64,000 nt of DNA from Dyella sp. C11 (lineage in GTDB: Bacteria; Pseudomonadota; Gammaproteobacteria; Xanthomonadales; Rhodanobacteraceae). The translations under genes were made by a program, and so were the position numbers. Below are positions 46,168 through 54,254 of this stretch, piece by piece; position 1 is the first letter of the stretch, and every line of letters starts with the position of its first letter. The notes below the pieces were generated by a model. The model ran no database searches and was not told where the DNA came from. It was given only the letters and a program-made list of their open reading frames with translations. Location: positions 170,309 through 234,308 of the forward strand of contig NZ_QAVX01000003.1 of assembly GCF_003121485.1 (NCBI RefSeq). The letters are read 5' to 3'.

Positions 46168-47406
46168 ATGAACCCATCCTTGTCTGCAAGCACCGTCACC
46201 ACCGTCCGACGCGCGCTGGTCGCCAGCGCACTGGTGTGCGCGTGGCCGGCGTGTTGTCTTGCGGACAATTACGACGTCTACAGTAACTGGCCCACTCATG
46301 TGACCGCGTCGGACGGCACGGACTTCGGCTTGGCTGTGCTGTACCAATACGACGTCAACCAGTTTTCCAACGACAACGGAAAGTTCGAGGACGCCAATAC
46401 CAACCGGCGCCGCTACCTGGGCTTCTACATACGCAAGCCCGGCGTTTACGACGCCACGGTGCAGTACGACTTTCAGGCCAACCAGTGGGCGGACGCGTTT
46501 GTGCGCTTTCGCAGCGGCGGCGTGATTGGCGAAGACATCGGCAATTTCCGTTTCGGCTATTCCAAGACACCCGTGGGCTTCGAAGGTGTCACCAGTTCGT
46601 CCGCCACGACCTTTGTCGAGACCGCGTTGCCGACACAGGCGATCTGGGAAGGGCGGCGTGCCGGCGTGGACTGGGCATTCGTGCGCCCGCATTTCATCGT
46701 GAACATCGGCGACTACTTCTGGCGCAAGGATTTCGACGGCAACAATCCCGGTCATACCTGGGCGGGGCGCGCGGCGTGGATGCCGCTGAACAAGCCCGGC
46801 GAAGTGCTTCACCTGGGCGTGTCCGCCTCACGCGAAAAGCTGGATTGGGCCGACAACGGCTCGGTGGTGCCTACAGCGCGCTTGCGCGCGCGTCCGGAAG
46901 ATGGCCTTTCGCCCGTGCGACTGGTCGACACAGGCAGCCTTCCCTATAGCCGCAGCGTGGATCGCCAGGGCTTCGAAGGATTGTGGATTCAGGGGCCCTG
47001 GTCGTTGCAGGGCGAATATCTGCAGGCGCAGGTGGATCGCTACAACGGCAAGCCGAACGTGAACGTGGATGGCTACTACCTGTTCGCCACATGGACGCTC
47101 ACGGGTGAATCGCGCTTCTACAGCGACGGCAACGTGGCCGATCGTCGATACAACGGCCGTGATCTTCAAGCCGTGCGACCGACGCACGCGTGGGGTGCAG
47201 TGGAATTGGCCGTGCGCTACAGCGAGCTGGATCTCAATGACGGCGCCGTTACCGGTGGCAAGGAACACGACTGGACGGCGGGCGCCAACTGGTACATCGG
47301 CGAGCACCTGAAATTCCAGACGAACTACGTGTGGGCCTTCAGTGATCGCGGCAATTTGCAGGTGAATCCGCGGATTTTTGAGGTGCGTGCGCAGGTTTAT
47401 TTCTGA
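46168..47406 (+). CDS. OprP/OprO-type outer-membrane porin
   Basis: 412 aa from ATG 46168 with GGGAGG seven bases upstream; the open frame extends 82 codons upstream without a family match. Signal peptide to about residue 32 (VASALVCAWPACCLA-DN). The mature part has the phosphate-selective porin pattern: YLGFYIRKPGVYDATVQYDF, FRFGYSKTPVGFEG, short hydrophobic strands ending in aromatic residues, and C-terminal EVRAQVYF. Family members take up phosphate, pyrophosphate or other anions; whether this one does is not shown. Divergent partner is the amidohydrolase, suggesting uptake of its substrate. Confidence 0.85.
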   Translation: MNPSLSASTVTTVRRALVASALVCAWPACCLADNYDVYSNWPTHVTASDGTDFGLAVLYQYDVNQFSNDNGKFEDANTNRRRYLGFYIRKPGVYDATVQYDFQANQWADAFVRFRSGGVIGEDIGNFRFGYSKTPVGFEGVTSSSATTFVETALPTQAIWEGRRAGVDWAFVRPHFIVNIGDYFWRKDFDGNNPGHTWAGRAAWMPLNKPGEVLHLGVSASREKLDWADNGSVVPTARLRARPEDGLSPVRLVDTGSLPYSRSVDRQGFEGLWIQGPWSLQGEYLQAQVDRYNGKPNVNVDGYYLFATWTLTGESRFYSDGNVADRRYNGRDLQAVRPTHAWGAVELAVRYSELDLNDGAVTGGKEHDWTAGANWYIGEHLKFQTNYVWAFSDRGNLQVNPRIFEVRAQVYF

Positions 47407-47451
47407 GTGTTGGTGGGGTTGTCGAAGCAAGCGCTTCAGAAACTCCCAACC

Positions 47452-47532
47452 GTCATTCCCGCGAAGGCGGGAATCCAGCGCTTTTCCAGGCGTTGAGCAA
47501 AGGCACTGGATTCCCGCCTTCGCGGGAATGAC
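47452..47532. repeat. Long paired palindromic repeat, family 2, copy 3: perfect 27-bp inverted repeat
   Basis: The arms 47452-47478 (GTCATTCCCGCGAAGGCGGG..) and 47506-47532 (..CTTCGCGGGAATGAC) are exact reverse complements over 27 bp with a 27-base loop, lying between the convergent porin and secreted amidohydrolase genes. It may also act as a bidirectional transcription block. Confidence 0.8.
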
Positions 47533-47571
47533 GGTGAGGGAGAGTCGGCGCTTTCGCGAGCATTGAGGGCC

Positions 47572-49005
47572 TCAGCGCAGCCCCACCGTATCCCTTGTCG
47601 CTTCGAAAATCTTCTGCGTGTCATACCCCACGCCGTTCTTGAACACATAAGGCATGTGTTCGATATCGGCAATGTGCTTCGCCGGGTCGCCGTCGATCAC
47701 CACAAGATCGGCGCGCTTGCCTACAGCGAGCGTGCCGACGTCGGCATCGCGCCCGAGGTACTTCGCGCCGTTGGACGTGGCGACCTTCATCGCCTGTTCA
47801 ACACTGAAGCCCGCCTCCACCAGCAATTCCACTTCACGCTTGGATGAATACCCCGGCACCACGCCACCGTAGCCAGTGGGGTCGGTGCCGGCGAGCAGCA
47901 GGCCGCCGGCGTCCGCGTACTGTTTTTCCATGCGGGCCAGCTTGAGATAGGTCTCCGGCGACATGCGGCCCTTGCTGTCCTGCACCTTGTTCCAGGTGGC
48001 TTCGTATTGCGCCCGTACTTCGGGAAGCATCAGGTCCAGCGCACCTTGTGGCGCCTTGGGCCGGTTGGGCACGAAGGTTTCGAACACAGTGAGTGTCGAA
48101 GTCAGCGCGACATGGTGATCGATCATGTCGCGCATCAGCGCTTTCACTTCCAGCGAGCGTGCATCGAGCGCGGCGAGCGAATCGCTCACGCCGGGACTCT
48201 TGGGGCACTCGTCAGGCTTCTTGTCCTTGACGAAATCGCTGGCCACGAAAAAGCCGTGCTCAAGGTTGTCGATGCCCATGTCCACCGCTTCGCGATACGT
48301 CACTGAGCACAAGTGCGCCGTGACCTTGGCCTTGCGCTCGTGCGCGGTATCGATCACACGCTTCAACTCGTCGCGCGTGATCTGCATGTACGCCTTGTAC
48401 GAAGTGACGCCTTCATCGGCCCAGTAATTCACGGTGCGCTCGGCATCATCTGGGCCGCTCAGTACGTGCACGGCGGGAATGGGCAGGCCGGGCCCGTTGA
48501 GGTAGGGGCCGGTGACGTCCATGTCCGGACCGATCACCTTGCCCGCGTTGATGGCGTCGCGCACGTTGATGTCGGCGTACGGCATCATCGAGCCGGCCGT
48601 GCGCAAGGTGGTGGTGCCCCCGGCGAGATACAGGCGAGGAAAGCTGTAGCTCATCTCGTTGTATTCCACGCCACCGGCCGGATAGAACATGTGCTCGTGC
48701 ACCATCACGAAGCCGGGCATCAGCGTCTTGCCCTTGGCGTCGATCACCTTGGCGTCTTGCGGCACTTTCACCTTGCTGCTCTTGCCCAGCGCCGTGATGC
48801 GGCCTTTTTCGATCACCAGCGTCTGGTCGCGCATGGCCTTGGCGCCGCTGCCGTCGATCACGGTGGCATGGGTAAAGGCGATCAAGGGCTGGTCGTAGGC
48901 GACGAAATCCTTGTCCGAGGGAGGCCTGGCGTCAGCGGACCACGCTGATGCACTCGCCGTTGCAGCAGCAACAGCCACGGTAAAAAGCGAACGCTTCAAG
49001 TTCAT
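47572..49005 (-). CDS. Secreted metal-dependent amidohydrolase (imidazolonepropionase-like)
   Basis: 477 aa from ATG 49005 with GGGAG seven bases upstream. A signal peptide (SLFTVAVAAATASASAWS) predicts periplasmic location. Binuclear-metal amidohydrolase ligands are in place: HEH in MPGFVMVHEHMFYPAGG, carboxylated Lys in TSYKAYM, His in VTAHLCSV and NLEHGFF, and the catalytic Asp in LAGTDPTGYGG. The C-terminal DVGTLAVGKRADLVV.DGDP is typical of the family. Related enzymes include secreted carboxypeptidase/prolidase-like Xaa hydrolases; substrate not predictable. Confidence 0.86.
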   Translation of the reverse strand: MNLKRSLFTVAVAAATASASAWSADARPPSDKDFVAYDQPLIAFTHATVIDGSGAKAMRDQTLVIEKGRITALGKSSKVKVPQDAKVIDAKGKTLMPGFVMVHEHMFYPAGGVEYNEMSYSFPRLYLAGGTTTLRTAGSMMPYADINVRDAINAGKVIGPDMDVTGPYLNGPGLPIPAVHVLSGPDDAERTVNYWADEGVTSYKAYMQITRDELKRVIDTAHERKAKVTAHLCSVTYREAVDMGIDNLEHGFFVASDFVKDKKPDECPKSPGVSDSLAALDARSLEVKALMRDMIDHHVALTSTLTVFETFVPNRPKAPQGALDLMLPEVRAQYEATWNKVQDSKGRMSPETYLKLARMEKQYADAGGLLLAGTDPTGYGGVVPGYSSKREVELLVEAGFSVEQAMKVATSNGAKYLGRDADVGTLAVGKRADLVVIDGDPAKHIADIEHMPYVFKNGVGYDTQKIFEATRDTVGLR

Positions 49006-49059
49006 GGATGCTCCCCCTCAGGACAATGGGGAGCATCCTAGCAAGCGGCATCGAGCCGA

Positions 49060-50352
49060 TCAGCCTGCCTCAAGTAATGCCACGGTGCCTTGGCCGCCAT
49101 CCGCACAGATGCTGACAATGCCCAGCGTGCCTGCCGGCTTGGTGGCCAGTTCCTTCACCGCCTGGCTCAGGATGCGCGCACCCGTCGCGCCGAAGGGATG
49201 GCCAATCGCCAGGCTGCCGCCGTTCGGGTTCACGCGGTCGCGCGGGAACGGACCGAAGTCGCGATCCACGCCTGCCTTGCGTGCGAGGAATTCGCGACTT
49301 TCCAGTGCGGCGATATGGAACAGCACCTGCGCGGCGAACGCTTCATGGATTTCCCACAACGCCACATCGTCGTAGCGAAGGTTGTGGCGCGCCAGCAGCT
49401 TCGGAATGGCGAACGCCGGCGCCATCAGCAGGCCTTCCACGCGGAAGTCGACGGCGGCGATTTCCCAGTCGACGAGCTTCACGCGCGGCACATGCGAAGG
49501 AATGCGCCCGAGGCCTTTCTCGCTGGCTACCCACAGGCCCGCCGCGCCATCGGTCAACGGCGACGAATTGCCTGCGGTCAGCGTGCCTTGTCCCGTGGTG
49601 CGGTCGAATGCCGGCGGCAGCTTGGCGAGCTTCTCCAGCGTGGTGTCCGCGCGCGGAATGCTGTCGCGACGGAAGTCACCGACGGGTATCACCAGATCGT
49701 CGAAGAATCCGCTGTTCCAGCCGGCCACGGTGCGCTGGTGGCTGTCCAGCGCCCAGGCGTCTTCATCTTCCCGGCGCACGTGCCAGTCCTTCGCGGTGAT
49801 CTCGGTGTGCTCACCCATGCTCAGCCCGGTCGTGCGGTTGACGATGCCGGGGATGTACAGCTTGATGTCACCCGCCTTGATCGACAGCGCATGCGATACC
49901 TTTTCGCCCACCGAACGTGCTTTCTGGAACTGCCTGATCCAGTCGGAAAGGCTCTGCGGCAGGCCCAGCTGCACGCGGCTCAGGCTGTCCACGCCGCCCA
50001 CCAAAGCCAGCTGCAGGCTGTCGTCGTCCAGCATGCCGGCGGCTTCGATGGCGCCGATCATGCTGGTGGAGCAGGCCATGACGGTGGAGAACGCCGGGAT
50101 GGTGGCGGGTGCACCGGCATCCATCAGCACCTCACGCGCAATGTTGCTCCAGGTGAGGTTGGGCACCACCGTGCCCCACGCGGCGAAGTCGGGCCGCGTG
50201 CCGTCGGGCAGGCTGGCCAGCATGCGTTGCACTACGGGCACCGACAGTGCGATGGCGTCGTATGACGCCAGTGCGCCGTCCACTTTGGAGAACGGCGTGC
50301 GCAGGCCGGAGGCCAGCCAGACGGGATGGCTGTAACGCGACTTCAGGGTCAT
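49060..50352 (-). CDS. Thiolase (acetyl-CoA acyltransferase, FadI-like)
   Basis: 430 aa from ATG 50352 with AGGA eight bases upstream. The nucleophile Cys is in STVMACSTSMIGA, the other catalytic motifs are NGGSLAIGHPFGATGAR and ICADGGQGTVA. The longer length and the ~30-residue insert after the active site resemble FadI of anaerobic beta-oxidation and 2-thiolases rather than FadA at 17.3 kb. It lies downstream of msrB on the same strand, 34 bases away. No partner hydratase is adjacent. Confidence 0.87.
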   Translation of the reverse strand: MTLKSRYSHPVWLASGLRTPFSKVDGALASYDAIALSVPVVQRMLASLPDGTRPDFAAWGTVVPNLTWSNIAREVLMDAGAPATIPAFSTVMACSTSMIGAIEAAGMLDDDSLQLALVGGVDSLSRVQLGLPQSLSDWIRQFQKARSVGEKVSHALSIKAGDIKLYIPGIVNRTTGLSMGEHTEITAKDWHVRREDEDAWALDSHQRTVAGWNSGFFDDLVIPVGDFRRDSIPRADTTLEKLAKLPPAFDRTTGQGTLTAGNSSPLTDGAAGLWVASEKGLGRIPSHVPRVKLVDWEIAAVDFRVEGLLMAPAFAIPKLLARHNLRYDDVALWEIHEAFAAQVLFHIAALESREFLARKAGVDRDFGPFPRDRVNPNGGSLAIGHPFGATGARILSQAVKELATKPAGTLGIVSICADGGQGTVALLEAG

Positions 50353-50385
50353 GAAAGTGTCCTGATGGCGGGCTGGTAGATGGAA

Positions 50386-50874
50386 TCAGCTGGCGAAGAA
50401 ATTCCACACGTCGCCCTCGGGCGATCCGCGTTGCAGCTTGTTCGGCAGCGGATCGGTCGAGGCGACGAATTCGAGCGACACGGAGTTGATGCAGTAGCGC
50501 TGATGCGTCGGCGGCGGACCATCGTCGAACACGTGGCCTTGATGGCTGCCGCAGCGGGCGCAGCGGATTTCGGTGCGCACCATGCCGTAGCTGGCATCGC
50601 GCACATAGGCCAGGTGCCGCTCGTCGAAAGGCGCCGTGAAGCTGGGCCAGCCTGTGCGGCTGTCGAACTTGCTGCCGCCCAGGAACAGCGGCAGGCCGCA
50701 GAGGCGGCAGCAGTACACGCCGGCACGTTTCTCCGTCAGCAGCACGCCGCAGAACGGCGATTCGGTGCCATGATTGAGCAGCACGTTGCGCTCCTCGGCC
50801 GTCAGCGTGGCGGAAAGCGCATCCAGTTGCTGGGGCGGGGGAGGGGACAGATCGAACGCGGGACGGTTGCTCAC
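50386..50874 (-). CDS. msrB: Peptide-methionine (R)-S-oxide reductase
   Basis: 162 aa from GTG 50874 (AGGAGA eight bases upstream). MsrB reduces Met-R-sulfoxide using thioredoxin. Catalytic Cys in RYCINSVSLEF, zinc ligands in two CxxC pairs (CRLCG, CARCG), and GWPSFTAPF substrate motif. Upstream of the thiolase and downstream of the DksA-like gene, all on the minus strand. Confidence 0.94.
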   Translation of the reverse strand: MSNRPAFDLSPPPPQQLDALSATLTAEERNVLLNHGTESPFCGVLLTEKRAGVYCCRLCGLPLFLGGSKFDSRTGWPSFTAPFDERHLAYVRDASYGMVRTEIRCARCGSHQGHVFDDGPPPTHQRYCINSVSLEFVASTDPLPNKLQRGSPEGDVWNFFAS

Positions 50875-50942
50875 GGCGTGCTCTCCTGGGCGACATCAGG
50901 GATGGGATGCCAAGCCCCTAGATCGGGGCGGACGCACGCGGG

Positions 50943-51326
50943 TCAAGGGGTGCGGCGGGAGCGCTCGCGAGCCTCTTCTTCCTTCACGGTGAGCACCGCT
51001 TCGGGAGTGGCTTCCAGCCGTGCCTTGGGGATGGGGTCGCCGCTTTCGTCGGACAGGCCGTAGCTGCCTTCGTCGATCTTTTCCAGCGCACGCTGGATAT
51101 CGGCCACGCGCAGTTCGTCCACGTCATGCTGGGCCTGGCGCACTTCTTCAATGGCCAGATCCTGGGCGGAGTCTTCGAACTCCTCCGGCTCGTCGCCGTG
51201 TTCCTCGGTGAATGCGCGCTTGCGCTCGTTGACGTTCAGCTCGCCGCCCAGCACTTGCGTGCGCAGGGCTTCCAGGCGCTTGCGCTGCTGCGCGATGAAT
51301 TCGGGGCTGAGATGCTCGGCGGCCAT
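50943..51326 (-). CDS. TraR/DksA-family protein lacking the zinc-finger cysteines
   Basis: 127 aa from ATG 51326 with GGAG nine bases upstream. The coiled-coil N-terminus (EFIAQQRKRLEALRTQVL; DELRVADIQRALEKIDEGSY) and globular part GDPIPKARLEATPEAVLTV match DksA. In DksA, four Cys surround this segment; here they are replaced (GLSDESG, AVLTVKEEE), so no zinc is bound, as in other cysteine-less DksA paralogues. DksA binds RNA polymerase with ppGpp; the coiled-coil tip keeps acidic residues (EEFEDSAQD). It opens the msrB-thiolase run, so it may tune that operon or act globally. Confidence 0.85.
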   Translation of the reverse strand: MAAEHLSPEFIAQQRKRLEALRTQVLGGELNVNERKRAFTEEHGDEPEEFEDSAQDLAIEEVRQAQHDVDELRVADIQRALEKIDEGSYGLSDESGDPIPKARLEATPEAVLTVKEEEARERSRRTP

Positions 51327-51400
51327 GGTGGCGACTCCGTCGGGATCGGGATGACGATCCGTAGCTATGGCACACGCCTCGTTCGTGCGCAGTGAAGGGA

Positions 51401-51432
51401 AACGCACCGGCCCGCGAGGACGGGCCGGTGCG
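51401..51432 (-). terminator. Terminator of the TonB-dependent receptor gene
   Basis: CGCACCGGCCCG (51403-51414) and CGGGCCGGTGCG (51421-51432) form a perfect 12-bp stem with a CGAGGA loop just after the receptor stop; on the minus strand TTTCCCTT follows. Confidence 0.75.
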
Positions 51433-51438
51433 GTGCGC

Positions 51439-53877
51439 TCACCAGCGGTAGGCCACCTTGCCGTAGACATAGGCGCCATTGAAGCCGAACGGCGAGAACA
51501 CCGAGTACGGCATGGTGCCATTGTTGTCGTTGGCTGCGATTACCCGATCGGGGTAGGTGTTGAGCACGTTGTCGCCGCCGAGGGTGAAGGTCCAGCGGTC
51601 CAGGTTGTAGTTCACCGCCAGGTCCAGGATCCACTTGGAACCAAATGTCTGATCCAGCGTGGCGGTGGTGGAGTTGTAGGAAACGAAGCTGCCATAGCGC
51701 GTCAGCGTACCCACGAAGCTCCAGCGGCTGAGCTTGTACAGCTCGTTGAGGATCAGCTTGCTGCGTGGCGTGGTATCGGCCAGCAGGCCGTACTGGTCGC
51801 GCCGGTCGATGCGTTTCAGGTTCACGCCCAGCTCGTTGAGGATGGCCGGGTTGGCCTTGATGTCCGTCACCTTGTTCTTGTTGTAGTTGTAGCTCAGCGT
51901 GCTCTGCAGCGAACCGGCATCGCCGAAGTCGCTGAGGTAGCTGGTCACCAGGTCCACCCCACGCGTGCGCGTATCCACCGCGTTGGTGAAATAGGCGATG
52001 CCGCTGTAGTTGGTGTTGGTGACGCCGTTCGCCGCCAGATACGCCTGCACCGCCGGCGTGGTGGTGGCCAGGTTGCTCGACAGCGTGATGCGGTTGTCGA
52101 TGTTGATCTGGTAGATGTCCAGGCTCACGTTCAACGCATCGAGCGGGTTCCAAACCATGCCCAGCGTGTAGTTGTGCGACTTCTCGGGCTCCAGCGGCTG
52201 GGCGCCCAGCAGCGTGGCGACCTGGCTGTTCACCTGCACCAGGCCCGTGTTGTAGATGCCGGCCGGCAATTGCAGGGAGTTGCCCGCCCCGTAGTACAGC
52301 GACGATGTATACGAGTAATGCTGCTGCGCCAGCGACGGCGCGCGGAAGCCGGTGGAGGCGCTGCCGCGCAGGGCGAAGCGGTCGGTGAAATCGAAACGCC
52401 CGGCGAGGGCACCGGACGTGGTGTTGCCGAAGTCGCTGTAATCCTCGTGGCGCAGCGATGCCGAGGCACCGAAACGGTCCGTGATGTTCGATTCCAGGCT
52501 CACGTATTCCGCCACGTCATGGCGGCTGTACGAGCCGGCGTCGGTGGGCTGGTAGCCGCCAAAACCCTGCGCGCCACCCGCCACGCCGGACGTGCCCGTG
52601 TACCACGAGGTGAGATCGCCTGCGTCGATCTCGTACGTCTGCCGCAGATACTCCGCGCCGAAGGCCAGCGTCACCGGGTTGGGCAACCAGCTGGTGGAGA
52701 ATTCCTTGGCGATATCCACGTCGAATGATTGCTGCGAAGCATTCAGGATGCCGTCGTGGAATTCGGTGGGGCTGTAACCGAAGTCATGCAGGAACGCGCG
52801 GTTCACGCTGTTTTCCGTGGCATACGACACGCGGTTGCCGCCGTAGTTGCCGCTGACGTCCCAGCGCCAGCCACTATCCGTCTTGCCGCGAACGCCAATG
52901 ACCAGCGAGCGATCGGTGGAGTCGGCATGCTCCAGCGGCAGGTAACCGTTCGGATAAAGCGACGGCACCGAGTTGCTGTTGGCCAGGTTGCGGAAAAAGG
53001 CCGGCGATGTGGTGTTGCGTTCGCTGTAATGGCCACACGCGTAGAACTGAACATTCGGCGTGATGTCGAACTGCGAGTTCAGCATCAGGTTGTGGTCCTG
53101 CACCGCCGGGTCGCCGTAGCGTTGCGTGGTGCCTTCCCACGGCCGCGTGCGATTGGGCTCCGCGCGGGTGGTGTAATCCTGGTTGCCATCCTGCAGGGTG
53201 AAGCGAATCCAGCCTTTGTCGCTCAGCGGAATGCCGAAGTTCGCCGAGCCCTGCCACTGGCGGCCGTCACCGGCCGAATACTGGCCGCCGGTGACATCCA
53301 CCTCGCCACCCGCCGCGCCTTTCTTCAGCACGATATTGATCACGCCGGCAATGGCGTCGGAGCCGTATTGGGCCGAGGCGCCATCACGCAGCACTTCGAT
53401 GTGATCGATGGCGCCGATGGGAATGGTGTTCAGGTCCACCGCCTGCGAACCGCGACCCAGCACACCGTTGGTGAGCAGGATGGCGCCCGGATGCCAGCGC
53501 TTGCCGTCCACCAGTACCAGCACCTGGTCCGGTGAAAGTCCGCGCAATTGCGCCGGTCGCTGCGAATCGGCGGTATCCGCGGCCGAAGGGCGCGGGAACG
53601 TCAGCGAGGGAATGATGCGCGAGAGCGCGGTGTTGAGATCCGTGGTGCCGGTTTCCTTCAGCGTCTGCGCCGACACCACGTCAATGGGTGTCAGCGAGCT
53701 GCTCTCGGTGCGGTTGTCGGCACGCGTTCCGGTAACGATCACCGTGCTGAGCTTCTTGGCGTTGTCTTGCGTGGGTGGCGGGTTGGCATCCTGCGCGGAT
53801 GCCTGGGAGAGGATGGAAAGCAGTGCAACGGCGAGCAAACTTGGCGCGGCCTTCAGGCCGACGGAGTTCTTATTCAT
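51439..53877 (-). CDS. TonB-dependent outer-membrane receptor
   Basis: 812 aa from ATG 53877 with GGGGA seven bases upstream. Signal peptide to about residue 28 (LSILSQASA-QD), TonB-box-like TVIVTGTR (about 45-52), plug domain (about 60-180; LRGLSPDQVLVLVDGKRWHP, DAIAGVINIVLKKG) and a C-terminal 22-strand barrel ending GFNGAYVYGKVAYRW. This plug style is common in xanthomonad TonB receptors for large nutrients. No hydrolase or transporter partner is beside it and the substrate is unknown. Expression likely from its own promoter in the gap to the EF-G gene. Confidence 0.93.
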   Translation of the reverse strand: MNKNSVGLKAAPSLLAVALLSILSQASAQDANPPPTQDNAKKLSTVIVTGTRADNRTESSSLTPIDVVSAQTLKETGTTDLNTALSRIIPSLTFPRPSAADTADSQRPAQLRGLSPDQVLVLVDGKRWHPGAILLTNGVLGRGSQAVDLNTIPIGAIDHIEVLRDGASAQYGSDAIAGVINIVLKKGAAGGEVDVTGGQYSAGDGRQWQGSANFGIPLSDKGWIRFTLQDGNQDYTTRAEPNRTRPWEGTTQRYGDPAVQDHNLMLNSQFDITPNVQFYACGHYSERNTTSPAFFRNLANSNSVPSLYPNGYLPLEHADSTDRSLVIGVRGKTDSGWRWDVSGNYGGNRVSYATENSVNRAFLHDFGYSPTEFHDGILNASQQSFDVDIAKEFSTSWLPNPVTLAFGAEYLRQTYEIDAGDLTSWYTGTSGVAGGAQGFGGYQPTDAGSYSRHDVAEYVSLESNITDRFGASASLRHEDYSDFGNTTSGALAGRFDFTDRFALRGSASTGFRAPSLAQQHYSYTSSLYYGAGNSLQLPAGIYNTGLVQVNSQVATLLGAQPLEPEKSHNYTLGMVWNPLDALNVSLDIYQINIDNRITLSSNLATTTPAVQAYLAANGVTNTNYSGIAYFTNAVDTRTRGVDLVTSYLSDFGDAGSLQSTLSYNYNKNKVTDIKANPAILNELGVNLKRIDRRDQYGLLADTTPRSKLILNELYKLSRWSFVGTLTRYGSFVSYNSTTATLDQTFGSKWILDLAVNYNLDRWTFTLGGDNVLNTYPDRVIAANDNNGTMPYSVFSPFGFNGAYVYGKVAYRW

Positions 53878-54254
53878 TGTGTGTTCCCCAGTCTAAAAAA
53901 TGCAGTGACGCAGTGCAGCAATTGGAGGCTAGCGGCCTTTCTTCGTGCGAGTCAACAGCGGTATAGACGTCCAAACAAGTCCAATGAACTTTGGTTCTTT
54001 CCTCATGACGTGGTGGCATGAGCTTGCGCGTGGAAGGGCGGGGCGTCACGTGTCGAAAGTGACAGCGGGGCGACAGTCGGCGCGGGAAGGGTGCGCGCCG
54101 GCTTCAGGGGAGACTTTCGCTTAGTGCCTGATACCAAAGGATTTCACGCAACGTTGATGCTTGGCTGAACGACCCTATATTGAGCGGATCGCCAGGCGGC
54201 CTGCGGTATGGACCGCGCGGCTGGCGACATGTATCACGCCAAGGCGGAACCCTT
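53878..54254. other. Gene-free divergent region between receptor and EF-G paralogue
   Basis: 377 bases with no credible gene. It must hold both divergent promoters. A short inverted pair GTCAC/GTGAC occurs near 54046-54064, and TATATTGAG (54174-54182) could be a -10-like element for the EF-G gene. No strong -35 or operator is recognisable. Confidence 0.5.
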
